Shown: piece after piece, positions 1 to 9,448 of the stretch
How positions within the stretch are numbered: the stretch's first letter is position 1
Layout of the letters: the number at the start of each line of letters is the position of its first letter
Origin: CAVPXC01 sp963709505
Lineage (GTDB): Bacteria > Chloroflexota > Anaerolineae > JAAEKA01
Direction of reading: 5' to 3'
Assembly: GCA_963709505.1 (NCBI GenBank)
Contig: CAVPXC010000012.1
Coordinates: 196,627 to 260,626, forward strand
DNA: 64,000 bases
Program-made: the position numbers and the translations under genes
Notes under the pieces: generated by a model
Told to the model about the DNA's origin: nothing
The model's database searches: none
Seen by the model: only the letters and a program-made list of their open reading frames with translations

Positions 1-1
1 G

Positions 2-383
2 GCCGTGGCTCAAGCCAAGGCCACGCTCGCTGAAACGGAGTTGCTGGCCCCCTTTGCAGGCACGATTGCCTCGCTAGACGCCAATGTGGGCGAGCAAATC
101 GCCGCTGGGGTCGGCGGTCATTCGTCTGGCCGACCTCAGCCGGTGGCAAATCGAGACCGAAGACCTGAAAGAATCCGAGGCCATTGGCGTCCAACCCGGC
201 GACAAAGTGACCCTCACTTTCGACGCCATCCCCGGCCTGAAGCAAGACGGCACCGTCAACCGCATTCGCCCCATCGGCGAGGATAACCGCGGCGATATCG
301 TCTACACCTTGGTGATCGACCCAAGCGAGTACGACGAGCGGTTGTTGTGGAACCTGACGGCTGTAGTGGGGATTGAACGGTAG
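2..383 (+). CDS. HlyD/DevB-type efflux adaptor, C-terminal part (partial, frameshifted)
   Basis: This is the end of a periplasmic adaptor (membrane fusion protein) of an ABC exporter; the gene begins before the window. The first frame reads LAPFAGTIASLDANVGEQIAAG, typical of the lipoyl/barrel-sandwich motif. The second frame continues GSAVIRLADLSRWQIETEDL and a beta-barrel domain up to IER. The frames join if one G is removed from the GGGG run near base 107-110, so this is probably a one-base insertion error. The stop lies 4 bases before the permease ATG. Order adaptor-permease-ATPase matches DevBCA/MacAB exporters. The exported substrate cannot be told. Confidence 0.8.
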
Positions 384-387
384 TAAT

Positions 388-1543
388 ATGGCATTTTATC
401 TGGCATTCAAAGAAATCTTTCACAGCAAAGGCCGCTACCTGCTGATCGCAGCGATCGTGGCCTTGATCACCACCCTGGTGTTGTTTATCGCAGCCCTGGC
501 CGAGGGTCTGGGCGACGGCAACCGGGAGTATCTGGAAAAGCTAAACGGCGAGTTAATCGTCTATCAGGACAACGTCGATCTGTCGATCTCCGCCAGCCGT
601 TTGGGACGTTCGACGCTGGCCGAAGTACGGCGGGTCGAGGGCATCGAAGAGGCAGGGCAGATCAACTTCACGGCCACAACCCTGGTCTTTCCCAACGGCC
701 AGGAGGCGCTGGACGTCTCGCTGGTGGGTGTCGAACCCGGCAAGCCCGGCGAGCCGCCGGCCTTTGAGGGTGAGGGTTTGAGTAGAGATCGCGCCAACGA
801 GGCCGTGCTCGATCGAAACACGGCCCTGCGCGCCGATCTCAAGGTCGGCGACACGATCATTGTCAAGTCGACCCAGGGCACGGAAGAGGAGCAATACCCC
901 CTCACCGTCGTCGGCATCAGCGATGGCCGGCAGTTCTTCCTGCAGCCGTCCGTCTTTGTGCCGATGCAGACCTGGGAAAAGATCCGTCCTGGCGGCGGCC
1001 AGGAGCCAGGCGCCGGCGAGCTTGTGTCCAACATCATCGCCGTCAAGCTTGTAAACCCGGCAGAGATCGACGCAACACGCGGTCGCATCCTGGCCGAGGT
1101 GTCGGACATCGAAGTGATCGACCGCCAAACGGCGTACGAGGCCACGCCCGGCTACTCGGCGCAGCAGAGCACGCTCAACACACAGCGATACTTTACGCTG
1201 TTGATCGGTATTCTCGTCATCGGCGGGTTTTTCCAGATCCAGACTCTGCAAAAGGTAGCGCAGATCGGTATGTTGAAAGCCATCGGAACGACCAACGCCA
1301 TCGTGGCGATGGCAGCGATCATTCAAATCGTCGCGGTCAACACGCTCGGTGTGGCGATCGGCGTGGCCGGCTCGCTGCTGCTCTCGTTGAGCTTCCCAGT
1401 CGCGGTGCCGATCGTGTTCACACCCAGCGCGGTGCTCGCTACCGTCCTGGCCCTGCTCATCATCGGCCCGCTGGGCGGCTTGGTGTCGGTCTGGGCGCTG
1501 ACTCGAGTTCGAGCCGCTACGCGCGTTAGGGTTGGCGCAGTAG
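388..1543 (+). CDS. ABC exporter permease, FtsX/MacB/DevC type (frameshift near 1508)
   Basis: The protein has a transmembrane helix at residues about 12-36, a large extracytoplasmic MacB-like domain, and three further helices near the C-terminus, the layout of FtsX-family permeases. ATG at 388 is preferred over an upstream TTG at 373 because it follows the adaptor stop directly. The frame as read runs on to 1617 through a repeat. In the +1 frame, however, bases about 1508-1543 read LEFEPLRALGLAQ-stop, which is the usual ending of this family. A one-base insertion in GAGTTCGAG is therefore likely, and the true end is 1543. The next gene encodes its ATPase. Confidence 0.88.
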
Positions 1544-1546
1544 GTA

Positions 1547-1660
1547 TCGGAGTGTCGGAGTGTCGGAGTGTCGAAGTGTCAGGTGTCAAGTGTCGGACAC
1601 TGAGAACCAGCACTTGACACCTGACACCTGACACCTGACACCTGACCCTCCGACACTCCC
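1547..1660. repeat. Word-like repeat with inverted arms
   Basis: Repeated GGAGTGTC and CAGGTGTC words are followed by their complements, including four tandem copies of GACACCT. The arms can fold into a long hairpin. The same ACACCTGAC word recurs at 63931-63962, at the other end of the window. It lies between permease and ATPase genes of one operon. Confidence 0.85.
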
Positions 1661-1675
1661 AAAGGAAAATAAGAA

Positions 1676-2401
1676 ATGACAATCGCATTACGTGCAGAAA
1701 ATGTTACCAAGATCTACGGCAGCGGCGCAGACAGTGTGACCGCAGTGGACGATGTGTCGTTTGATGTCCTGGAGGGTGAATTTATCGCCCTGGTGGGGCC
1801 TAGCGGTTCGGGCAAGACCTCGATGCTGGCGATGCTGGCTGGGCTGCTGATGCCAACTCACGGCAAAGTCCTGATCGAAGGACATGAAATGAGCCGCATG
1901 GGCGATCGGCAGCGGACCAAGTTCCGTCGCCAGGCTATCGGCTTTACCTTCCAGTCCAACAATCTGGTCCCTTACCTGACCGCGCAAGACAACGTTGAGC
2001 TGATGCTGCGGCTGAACGGCAAGCACAGCAAGGCCAGCGTGCAGCGGTCGATCGAGCTGCTAGATCGCCTGGGACTGAACAACCGGTTGGATCACTTCCC
2101 CAGCGAGTTGTCGGGCGGCCAGCAGCAGCGCGTGGCCATTGCCCGTGCGCTGATCCACGAGCCGGCCGTGGTGTTGGCTGATGAGCCGACCGCTAGCCTG
2201 AACTCGACGTTGGCCCACCAGGTTGTCGGAACCTTTGCGAACTTGATCCACGAACAGAACCGGGCCGGCATCATGGTCACCCACGATCTGCGCATGACAA
2301 AGTACGTGGACAAAGTGATCCAGATGAAGGACGGCAAGATCAGCCGGGTTATCGAGGAGCACGCTGAGATCGATGCGCTGGCTGAACGCAGTGGAGAATA
2401 A
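1676..2401 (+). CDS. ABC exporter ATP-binding subunit, LolD/MacB/DevA family
   Basis: This 241-residue ATPase powers the exporter encoded just upstream. Walker A is GPSGSGKT at residues 41-48, the signature LSGGQ is at 145-149, and Walker B VVLADEPT is at 165-172, followed by the D-loop ASLNS. Length and motifs fit the LolD/MacB-type subfamily that works with FtsX-like permeases. The start ATG follows an AAGGA about 11 bases upstream. The gene appears complete, with no frameshift, and is followed by a strong stem-loop. Confidence 0.93.
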   Translation: MTIALRAENVTKIYGSGADSVTAVDDVSFDVLEGEFIALVGPSGSGKTSMLAMLAGLLMPTHGKVLIEGHEMSRMGDRQRTKFRRQAIGFTFQSNNLVPYLTAQDNVELMLRLNGKHSKASVQRSIELLDRLGLNNRLDHFPSELSGGQQQRVAIARALIHEPAVVLADEPTASLNSTLAHQVVGTFANLIHEQNRAGIMVTHDLRMTKYVDKVIQMKDGKISRVIEEHAEIDALAERSGE

Positions 2402-2408
2402 CCAAAAT

Positions 2409-2446
2409 CTAGAAAGGTCCAGTCACCGAAGACTGGACCTTTCTAG
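2409..2446 (+). terminator. Stem-loop terminator (16-bp stem, 6-base loop)
   Basis: Arms 2409-2424 and 2431-2446 are perfectly complementary and contain AGAAAGGTCCAGTC. It sits between the convergent ATPase and nadB stops. The same 14-bp stem with another loop occurs at 50075-50108. Confidence 0.75.
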
Positions 2447-2450
2447 GTGC

Positions 2451-4021
2451 TCACTCCCGAAAATGCGCCCCCATGCTCCGCTTGTTCTGCCAGGCGGCTG
2501 AGGCGGTCAGAATCGCCGTACGCACGGCGTTGCGCAGGCCGATCAGGCTATCGGTTAGCTTGGATGTGCGATAGAAGCTCTCGATCTCGGTCTCGAGATG
2601 ATACAGCTCGCTCAGTGCCCGGTCTAGCCGCCTCGTGGTGCGCGCCAGGCCGACGTAATTCCACATGATGTGCTTGATCGATGCCATGTCCTGGCTGACC
2701 AACGCCGGATCGGGGAACTCCAGCCCATCGTCGCGCCACGGTGGGATGTCGGCTGGGTCGATAGTGAGGGAAGGCGGCAGGGTCTCGGCGATGTTGCGAG
2801 CAGTTCGGCTGCCCCACACCAATCCCTCCAACAATGAGGTACTGGCCAGGCGGTTGGCGCCGTGCACACCGGTACATGCCACTTCGCCGATCGCAGCGAG
2901 ATGCCGCAAAGTGGTCCGGCCCCATTCGTCTACCCAGACGCCACCGCAGGCGTAGTGCGCGGCCGGTACGACCGGCACTAAATCACGCGTTATGTCGACA
3001 CCGAAGGGCAACAAGTTCACGCGGATCGTGGGAAAATGGTGCAAGATCTCGTCCTGCGAGATGTAGGATCGCAGGTCCAGAAAAACGTGAGTCAGGTCGT
3101 TTGCCAGCATCTCCTGGTGGATGCAGACGCGCCACCACATCGCGCGGGGCCAGGTCCTTCCATTCCGGCTGGTAACGCTGCATAAACGGCACGCCGTCGG
3201 CATTGACCAGCCGTGCGCCCGAGCCGCGTACTGCCTCTGAGATCAGCAGGTTGGGGGCGTTGACGTGGTAAAAAGTGGTCGGGTGGAACTGGACAAACTC
3301 CATGTTGATCACCCGCGCTTGGGCGCGCTGGGCCATGGCCACACCGTCGCCACGCGCGCCGGTCGGGTTGGTGGTGCGCAAAAAGATCTGCCCTAAGCCG
3401 CCAGTAGCCAGGATGGTCGAGCGCGCCAGGCAGCGCCTGACCTGGCCGGTTGCTTGATCCAACAGGTATGCGCCAACGCAGGAGCGGTGTTCATAGAGGG
3501 CCAATCGATTTAGCGAATGGTGCGACGGTGTAAGCAGGTCGACGGCCGTGTGGCCGGTCAACAGGGTAATCTTAGGATGCTCGACGAGCGCGCGGATCAG
3601 CGCCAACTCGATCGCTTTGCCGGTGTAGTCGGCCACATGCAGAATCCGCGGCATCGAGTGGCCGCCTTCCAGCGCTAGCGATAGCTCGCCGTTGGCGGTC
3701 CGGTCAAACTCCACCCCCACTCGCTCCAGCAAGATGCGCTTGAGCGTCGCCGGACCCTCCTCGGAGAGAAGATGCACCGCCTTGGGGTAGCTGTGACCCG
3801 CGCCGGCGCGCAGGATATCGTTCGCCAGGTCGGCCGGCAAATCGCCTACGCCCTCGTAGATAATGCCGCCCTGCGCCCAGAGGGTGTTGAGAATCCTCCG
3901 GCTGGGTGGCGCGGGTCGCCACAATCACCATCACGCCCCGATCGGCCAGTTCCAATGCAGCCGTCGCGCCGGCAATCCCGCTACCGAGGATGAGGACTTC
4001 GGTTTCTAGGTATTCTGTCAT
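2451..4021 (-). CDS. nadB: L-aspartate oxidase NadB (two frameshifts)
   Basis: NadB oxidises L-aspartate to iminoaspartate in de novo NAD synthesis, using FAD. The N-terminus has the dinucleotide motif GSGIAGATAALELA. The middle part has MEFVQFHPTTFY and ISEAVRGSGA, and the C-terminal part reads HYACGGVWVD and GANRLASTSLLEG, all fumarate-reductase/NadB hallmarks. The coding sequence moves between three frames, with breaks near 3905 and near 3133; each is mended by a one-base change. ATG at 4021 begins MTEYLETEVLILGSG; the frame upstream of it only crosses repeat sequence. It is last in nadC-nadA-nadB. The frameshifts are probably sequence errors because the pathway is otherwise complete. Confidence 0.92.
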
Positions 4022-4139
4022 AGTGAGATAGTGCGGAAGTGCGGAAGTGCGGAAGTGCGATAGTGAGATAGTGAGATAGTGAGATAGTGCAAATCCGTTC
4101 TTCCGCACTATCTCACTATCTCACTATCTCACTTCCGCA
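4022..4139. repeat. Low-complexity inverted repeat between nadA and nadB
   Basis: Tandem words GTGCGGAA and GTGAGATA in one half are mirrored by TATCTCAC and TTCCGCAC in the other half, so the region can form a long imperfect hairpin. It fills the nadA-nadB gap. It could act as an intra-operon attenuator or RNA stabiliser (inference). Confidence 0.85.
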
Positions 4140-5214
4140 CTACCCTATGGCGATCATTCGCTCGACGGCTCTGTACGCCCGCACCCGGATCTCCTCTGGC
4201 ACGTCGATCTCGTATTGCATGAGCTTTAGTGAGTCGCGGGTCATTTGGAGGGTGATCTGGTTCATGTGCGGGCAGCGCACCATGCACAGGCGCAGCATTT
4301 CCTTGTCCGGGTTAGCCGCAGCCACGTTTTCGCCCATCGAACACTCGGTCAGCAGCAGGTAGCGCGGGGCTTTGGTCTGCTCGACGTAGCGGATCATGGC
4401 GTTGGTGCTGCCGGAGAAGTCGGAAGCGGCCACCACTTCCGGGCTGCACTCGGGATGCGCCAGGATGACAACGTCGGGGAACTGGCTGCGCACGCCGTCG
4501 ATATCGCCGACGGTGAACTGCTCGTGCACCTCACAGCGGCCGTTCCAGCCAACCATTTGATAGTCAACGTCGGTTTCGAAGTGGACTGCGCCGCTCGGCA
4601 GGCGGGTAGGAACGATGATGTGCTTGCCTGTCTCGCGAGCGATGTTCTTCGCCAGGTATTCGTCGGGTAGGAAGATGACTGTGTCGGTGCCCAGCGAGTT
4701 CACCACCGCGGCCGCATTGCCGGACGTGCAGCAGATATCGCTTTCGGCCTTGACGTCGGCATAGGTGTTGACGTAGGTAACCACTGGCACGCCGGGAAAA
4801 CGCGCTTTCAAGGCGCGCACGTCGTCGGCGGTGATGCTGGCGGCCAGCGAACAGCCAGCCTTGAGTGAAGGTAGCAGGACCGTGCGGCTGGGGTTGAGGA
4901 TCTTCGCTGTTTCGGCCATGAACTTGACGCCGCAGAAGACGATTACGTCCTTGTCCGTGCGAGCCGCCTTTCGGCTGAGGTCCAGTGAATCGCCTACAAA
5001 GTCCGGCACCGTATGGAACAGCGCCGGCTCCATGTAGTTGTGGCCAAGGATGACGGCATTCCGCTCGCGCTTCGAGCTGATTGATCTCATGCGCCAGCTC
5101 AGCCTGTAAACGTAGCTCGAAGTCGGGGGTGTATTCGCCAATGCGCGCCTTAAGCTCCTCGAAGAGCTCGTCGACGCTCATAGTTGACTTATCGACAACG
5201 GTAAGAGTTGACAT
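4140..5214 (-). CDS. nadA: Quinolinate synthase NadA (one frameshift)
   Basis: NadA condenses iminoaspartate with dihydroxyacetone phosphate to quinolinate using a 4Fe-4S cluster. Recognisable segments are NAVILGHNYMEPA, GDSLDLSRKA, VIVFCGVKFMAETAKIL, the cysteine of KAGCSLA, VVTYVNTYADVKAESDICCTS, HPECSPEV, and the C-terminal LLLTECSMGENV and RCPHMNQITL. The N-terminal 45 residues lie in another frame; the break is near 5078, at the spot where the family reads LEARKRERNAVILGHNY. ATG at 5214 (MSTLTVVDKS) is chosen; MSVDELFEEL at 5181 is an alternative. It belongs to the nadCAB operon. Confidence 0.93.
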
Positions 5215-5236
5215 GAAGGGATACTCCGTAACTTTC

Positions 5237-5308
5237 AACACGTAACCCGGAGTTCGGAACCCGAAACCTTGAGCAAAACAAACCCTCTCCGGTTCTGGGT
5301 TACGTGTT
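5237..5308. repeat. Inverted word repeat between nadC and nadA
   Basis: AACACGTAACCC at 5237-5248 pairs with GGGTTACGTGTT at 5297-5308, with GGTTCGGAACC-like words between. It is another of the low-complexity intergenic hairpins of this genome and overlaps no gene. Confidence 0.6.
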
Positions 5309-5324
5309 TCGGATTACGAGTTAC

Positions 5325-6188
5325 TCAAACATCCAAACTAATGTCCAGCGCCTTCACCGAATGCGTCAGCGCGCCGGACGAGATGAAATCGACGCCGGTG
5401 GCAGCGATGGCGGCAACAGTGTCAAGATTGACGTTCCCTGATGCCTCCAGCGGAATGCGGCCAGCGGCCATTTCGACGGCTAGTCGCATCTGGTCCAGGC
5501 TCATGTTATCCAGCAGGATGCGGTCGATGGGCTGCGCCAATGCCTCACGCAGTTGGTCAAGGTCAGTGACCTCGACCTCAATGGGCCGCTGGCGAGGGTC
5601 GCCCACGCGCACCCGGCGCACGGCTTCGGCAATGCCGCCGACCGCAGCAATATGATTATCCTTGATCATCGCCATGTCGTACAGACCGATGCGATGGTTA
5701 TGCCCGCCGCCCAGACGCACGGCCCATTTGTCCAGCACCCGCAGGCCGGGCACGGTCTTGCGCGTGTCCAGGATCACGGCCTGCGTGCCTGCGACGGCGT
5801 CCACAAAGCGCCGCGTCATCGTGGCGATGCCCGACATGCGCTGCAAGAAGTTCAGCGCCACCCGCTCGCCGGTCAGGATCGCGCGGCCCGGACCATGTAG
5901 CGTGCCGATAATCTGCCCGAGCTCAATGCGGTCGCCGTCGGCCGCCAGGGCTGTGAAGACAACGCGCGGGTCCACCTGCTGAAAGACCTGCTGCACGACT
6001 TCCAGCCCGGCCACGACGCCGGCTTCCTTGGCGAGAAAGATGCCGGTCAGCATCGCCGTCTCGGTAACCGTATTTAGCGTCGTCACGTCGCCGTCGCCGA
6101 TGTCCTCGGCCAGAGCGTTGCGGATGATTTGGTTGATCTGCTCAGACTGGGAAAACTGGGTGATGTCGTTAAATTCCTGCATCGCCAT
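5325..6188 (-). CDS. nadC: Nicotinate-nucleotide pyrophosphorylase (carboxylating), NadC
   Basis: NadC converts quinolinate and PRPP to nicotinate mononucleotide, the third step of the pathway. The 287-residue protein is intact. Diagnostic segments are EDIGDGDVTT near residue 29, ERVALNFLQRMSGIAT, DTRKTVPGLRVLDKWAV with RLGGGHNHRIGLYDMAMIKDNH (active-site Arg/His/Lys cluster), ILLDNM, and LEASGNVNLDTV. The start at 6188 (MAMQEF) or 6182 (MQEF) cannot be separated. It is the first gene of nadC-nadA-nadB. Confidence 0.95.
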   Translation of the reverse strand: MAMQEFNDITQFSQSEQINQIIRNALAEDIGDGDVTTLNTVTETAMLTGIFLAKEAGVVAGLEVVQQVFQQVDPRVVFTALAADGDRIELGQIIGTLHGPGRAILTGERVALNFLQRMSGIATMTRRFVDAVAGTQAVILDTRKTVPGLRVLDKWAVRLGGGHNHRIGLYDMAMIKDNHIAAVGGIAEAVRRVRVGDPRQRPIEVEVTDLDQLREALAQPIDRILLDNMSLDQMRLAVEMAAGRIPLEASGNVNLDTVAAIAATGVDFISSGALTHSVKALDISLDV

Positions 6189-6357
6189 ACCTCATGCATT
6201 AGTTTACCACAATCACCGGCCATTGGCGGCATGGCAGGTCACGAATGGCGGAAAAGCTCCCACTTAACACGTCTAATGTGTTGGGTCCGACATCATGGAA
6301 AGGAGCGGGCTGCGACGAAAGAACGGAGGCGAGCAGGGACATGGGCCATGATGGCGG

Positions 6358-6606
6358 TCACTGCTCCAGGCGACTATAGGCCTTAGCTTTGAGAAGGGAG
6401 AGCATGCGGTCCATGTCAATGTAGTGGTCAAGCTCCTCCTCCTGTGCGCTCAGCTGGCGCTCTCGGTTCGCATCCAGCACCCGGCTAAAGCGCGCCTGTG
6501 CTGCCTGTGGCGGCCGGTAAGCCGTGATTTCCTGGGAGGACGGCCCGGAAGCCAGAAACTCCAACACTTGTTCGTAGAAAGGAAGAGAATACTCCTGGGT
6601 TTTCAC
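6358..6606 (-). CDS. Small hypothetical protein, orphan antitoxin-like
   Basis: An 82-residue protein with a GTG start at 6606 preceded by GGAG. A proline-rich N-terminal part reaches YRPPQAAQARFSRVLDANRE and is followed by an acidic helical region (SAQEEELDHYIDMDRM) ending in LLKAKAYSRL. The pattern P..Q.R...L...N....L...EE.ELD.Y.....LLKAKA resembles short proteins that often precede HNH or PIN genes in cyanobacteria and Chloroflexota. I recognise the pattern but cannot name a domain. No partner lies downstream. Function unknown. Confidence 0.6.
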   Translation of the reverse strand: MKTQEYSLPFYEQVLEFLASGPSSQEITAYRPPQAAQARFSRVLDANRERQLSAQEEELDHYIDMDRMLSLLKAKAYSRLEQ

Positions 6607-6864
6607 GGCGTGTCGCTCCACGTTTGATCTCTGGACTTGATGCTCGTCATTTCTGCAATTCCGATGATTAAACGACATTATAGCCCTCCCAGCTCACCGG
6701 TCAAGTTGAATTCGGAAATGCCAGACCAAGCAGCAAGGCTGCTGCAAGTCAGCGAAGCCGTTAGCGTGCCTAAACCTCCTGCCCCTCCAGAAAGGCTCCC
6801 AGTCGATCGGCGTTGGCCGGCATTCACAGGGTAGAGCCGCCACTCCTTCCCCATCTCACCGATC

Positions 6865-7139
6865 TTACTGTACGAGAATACCCCGTGTCTTCACTTCCCA
6901 AGTCAGCGAATGTTCGTCGCGGAACGGCTCGGGTCGAAAGCCGATGACCTCAAAGCGCGGATCGATGCGCGCTACAAGGTAAGTCAAGCGCATCCAATCC
7001 TGCAAGCGGTCGCCGGTCAGATCGAATGCCGAGATCAGCGCCACATCGTGTTACTATCCGGGCCGGCAGTGCCCGAAGCACAGGGCCCATAAAGATAGAC
7101 AGCGGTCATCTTGAGATTCTGCGAACGCAAGGTTGGCGT
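6865..7139 (-). pseudogene. Remnant of a MNT-type nucleotidyltransferase
   Basis: Read on the minus strand, VYLYGPCASGTAGPDSNT continues after a one-base break as DVALISAFDLTGDRL, then RIDPRFEVIGFRPEPF and WEVKTRGILVQ-stop at 6865. This matches small nucleotidyltransferases (GSxARG...SDIDVALIS...), but the GS of the nucleotide motif is GP, a frameshift separates the catalytic Asp pair region, and no intact N-terminus is present (in-frame stop at 7143-7145). It is a decayed gene; a functional product is unlikely. Confidence 0.5.
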
Positions 7140-7259
7140 TAGCTACCTGACAGTAGCGGAAGCCGAGGCCGCCGAAGCAAGCGACCTTTCGGGTACCGCC
7201 CATTGCGTCAAGCACTTCCCAAGTGTTCCTATCCGACCTAGCGCAAGAGTGGGGGAAGG

Positions 7260-7385
7260 GCGCCGGAGGGGAGGGCAAGATTCGAGAAATGCAAACGCTC
7301 AGATCTTGGATGTGATGCCGAAAGATCTCATAGCTTGTGTTTTCCGATCCCTCCATTCCGCAAATCTTGCTCTCCCCTCCGGCGC
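7260..7385. repeat. 126-bp element with 23-bp terminal inverted repeats
   Basis: Left arm 7260-7282 (GCGCCGGAGGGGAG...) and right arm 7363-7385 are complementary with one mismatch, and a smaller AGATCTT/AAGATCT pair lies inside. It could be a MITE-like element or a bidirectional hairpin. The flanks (6607-6864 and 7386-7527) show no other gene. Confidence 0.6.
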
Positions 7386-7527
7386 TTTAAGGACTTCCAT
7401 ATGACCCGAAGCAGAACTCCTGAGCAGCCCCACCTCCTGTCCAGCCCTGCTTGACAGGACCACCGACTTACCGTATGCTTCACCCGGGAACGCCCGACAT
7501 CCCCATTTTCGCCAAAGGACGAAACGC

Positions 7528-8157
7528 ATGACCGACCACGAACAGATTCTCGCCTCCCTGCGTAAACAAGAACGCGCCGTCACGCACCCGCCCGCCTGGG
7601 AGACGCGGCGGTGCTTTAACGACCTGGCCGAACGCTTCACCGCCTCTCTGACCGCTGGGGCCGGCGAGGTGCACCGCGCCGCCGGCCTGGCCGAGGCGCT
7701 CGACGTCCTGGGCCAGCTGCTAGCCGAGCTGCCAGCGCGCCAGGTGGCGGTCAACGCCGAGCCACCGCTGGATGGCATCGATCTGGCGGCCCGCTGGCCG
7801 GACGTTGTGTGGTACATCACCGGCCAGTCAAGCACCGAACAGCGCGCTTTCTGTGCTACCGCCGACGCCGGCATCACAGGCGTCGATGCCGCGCTGGCGG
7901 AGACAGGCACGCTGGTCGTAAGTAGCGGGCCGGGCCGAAGCCGGCTCGTGTCGCTGCTGCCCCCCGTACACATCGCCCTGGTGGCTACCTCCTGCTTGAC
8001 CACCGACATCTTTACCTGGACCGCGACGCGCGGAGGCGCCATCCCGTCATCCATCACCCTGATCAGCGGCCCCAGTAAAACCGCCGACATCGAGCAGGTG
8101 ATTGCTATCGGTGTGCACGGGCCGAAGCGGCTGATTGTGATCCTCTACGACAAGTAG
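7528..8157 (+). CDS. LutC/YkgG family protein
   Basis: A 209-residue member of the LUD domain family, which includes LutC, a subunit of L-lactate utilisation LutABC. The core reads ATADAGITGVDAALAETGT, LVVSSGPGRSRLVSLLPPVH and SGPSKTADIEQVIAIGVHGP, the typical C-terminal glycine-rich segments. ATG at 7528 follows AGGACGAAACGC. It stands alone: no lutA or lutB neighbour is present, so its redox partner must be encoded elsewhere. The related iron-sulfur/FAD genes at 50-55 kb look like glycolate oxidase instead. Confidence 0.88.
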   Translation: MTDHEQILASLRKQERAVTHPPAWETRRCFNDLAERFTASLTAGAGEVHRAAGLAEALDVLGQLLAELPARQVAVNAEPPLDGIDLAARWPDVVWYITGQSSTEQRAFCATADAGITGVDAALAETGTLVVSSGPGRSRLVSLLPPVHIALVATSCLTTDIFTWTATRGGAIPSSITLISGPSKTADIEQVIAIGVHGPKRLIVILYDK

Positions 8158-8418
8158 CCGGATGCCATCTTACCTGTACCCTCAACTGTAATCCAATCGT
8201 AATGGAAAGGATATTGTCTTGTATTGCTGGATGTGAGAAAATAGTTCTATGGATAGATAGTGCTCGATAATTCATGCATATATACTATCATCAATCTCTG
8301 GCACCACCCGATAAGCTCCGATCTCCCACTGCCCTATTAGGCTCGTGGTTGTCTTACGCCTCTTTACCTGCTTCCGGAGTGTTGCCTGGCGGCGCCAGCC
8401 AGATAGGTAGCTTCATCC

Positions 8419-9372
8419 ATGGACTCTGCCATCGCGTTCAGCTGTTATACCTTCCACGACGTGTCCATTGCTATAGCGTCAGACCATCAGGAATTGTCCG
8501 ATGCTCTGCACGCTCGGCTCAGGTCGATCGCCTCGGCTCGACAGAGTGTCTGTGACATTGTCTTTGAGTTTCGTGGCGTCTCCAGTCCCAGCAGACATAA
8601 CGTGCCCGGGCCCTCAGGCCGCACACGACCCATCCATTCGGTGCCGCTAGGGCAAGCCAGCTATGCGGCCGAGCAGGATCAGCTTTATGTTGTCTGCGAT
8701 AATCGAATAAGAGTTCTTTGTGACTTGCGCCTGAACCGCACTGTGGTCTCCTATGTGCGCTCGGACCCTCAGAGCGTTTCCCTTGCCGCTCACGCGATGT
8801 TCACTACGGCGCTGAGCGAGCTGCTGAAGCGCAGAAGGCGCTTTAGTGTGCGTGTTGCTGGTCTTGGTGCGGTTGGCACGGGTCTCTTGTTCCCCAGCGC
8901 CTCAGACGCCGACAAATCCATGCTGATCGCCGCCCTGATGAAGGCCGGATTTGACTTTGTGGCCGAAGACATGATCTTTCTGGAGCAGAACCCCAGTGGT
9001 TTGTCCATGCTGCCTTTTCCAGACGGCTTGGGAGGCGCAGCTACCGCATTGGCTCCCCCATGCCGTCCGTCGGCTGTCGTGTTTCCACGGGCTACCGATG
9101 CAGCGCGCAGCAGAATCGCCAAGCTGAATCCGGATGAAGCGTTGTCCGAGCTTCGACCCAATGTCCTGCATACCGAACCGCGATCCTCCCAGGAGCATCT
9201 GGACCTGCTGACCGCGCTGGTCAATGGGTGTGGCTGCTACCGGCTCGAAATGGGGCGCGATCAAGAAGACTTGCCGAACCTTCTACGCAGCTTGACAAAC
9301 AGAAGGAGTGGTTCATTCCCTACCTTCAGCCAGTCGAACCAGCGGGCCACCAAGACCGCCGGCGCGGTCTAG
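8419..9372 (+). CDS. HprK-like kinase homologue with degenerate P-loop
   Basis: A 317-residue protein resembling the HPr-kinase-like proteins found in lasso peptide and PqqD clusters. The segment RVAGLGAVGTGLLFPSASDADKSMLIAALMK occupies the place of the Walker A motif (residues about 159-168), but it reads PSASDADKS and lacks the GxxGxGK glycines. The family's LSDD is VAEDMIFL at 181-188. Kinase activity is doubtful; it could bind peptide instead (inference). The gene opens the plus-strand arm of the RiPP-like cluster, before the nucleotidyltransferase. No good ribosome binding site is seen before ATG 8419. Confidence 0.7.
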   Translation: MDSAIAFSCYTFHDVSIAIASDHQELSDALHARLRSIASARQSVCDIVFEFRGVSSPSRHNVPGPSGRTRPIHSVPLGQASYAAEQDQLYVVCDNRIRVLCDLRLNRTVVSYVRSDPQSVSLAAHAMFTTALSELLKRRRRFSVRVAGLGAVGTGLLFPSASDADKSMLIAALMKAGFDFVAEDMIFLEQNPSGLSMLPFPDGLGGAATALAPPCRPSAVVFPRATDAARSRIAKLNPDEALSELRPNVLHTEPRSSQEHLDLLTALVNGCGCYRLEMGRDQEDLPNLLRSLTNRRSGSFPTFSQSNQRATKTAGAV

Positions 9373-9448
9373 TCCTTGCTTCCCCGGCGTGTGCGAAGCC
9401 GGCGGCCAGCATTGGTTTTCTGAGCTGATTCGTATCGAGGACTTCCGA

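Noticed and set aside
553..1326. 257-residue minus-strand open frame inside the permease gene
   Set aside because: It is a high-GC shadow of the plus-strand permease: no ribosome site, no recognisable motif.
1503..1617. C-terminal tail of the permease reading through the repeat
   Set aside because: The +1 frame gives the family's normal ending and a stop at 1543, so the tail is best explained by a one-base insertion.
8274..8555. 93-residue open frame before the degenerate HprK-like gene, considered as a second RiPP precursor
   Set aside because: No leader motif, no Shine-Dalgarno, and it runs far into the next gene in another frame.
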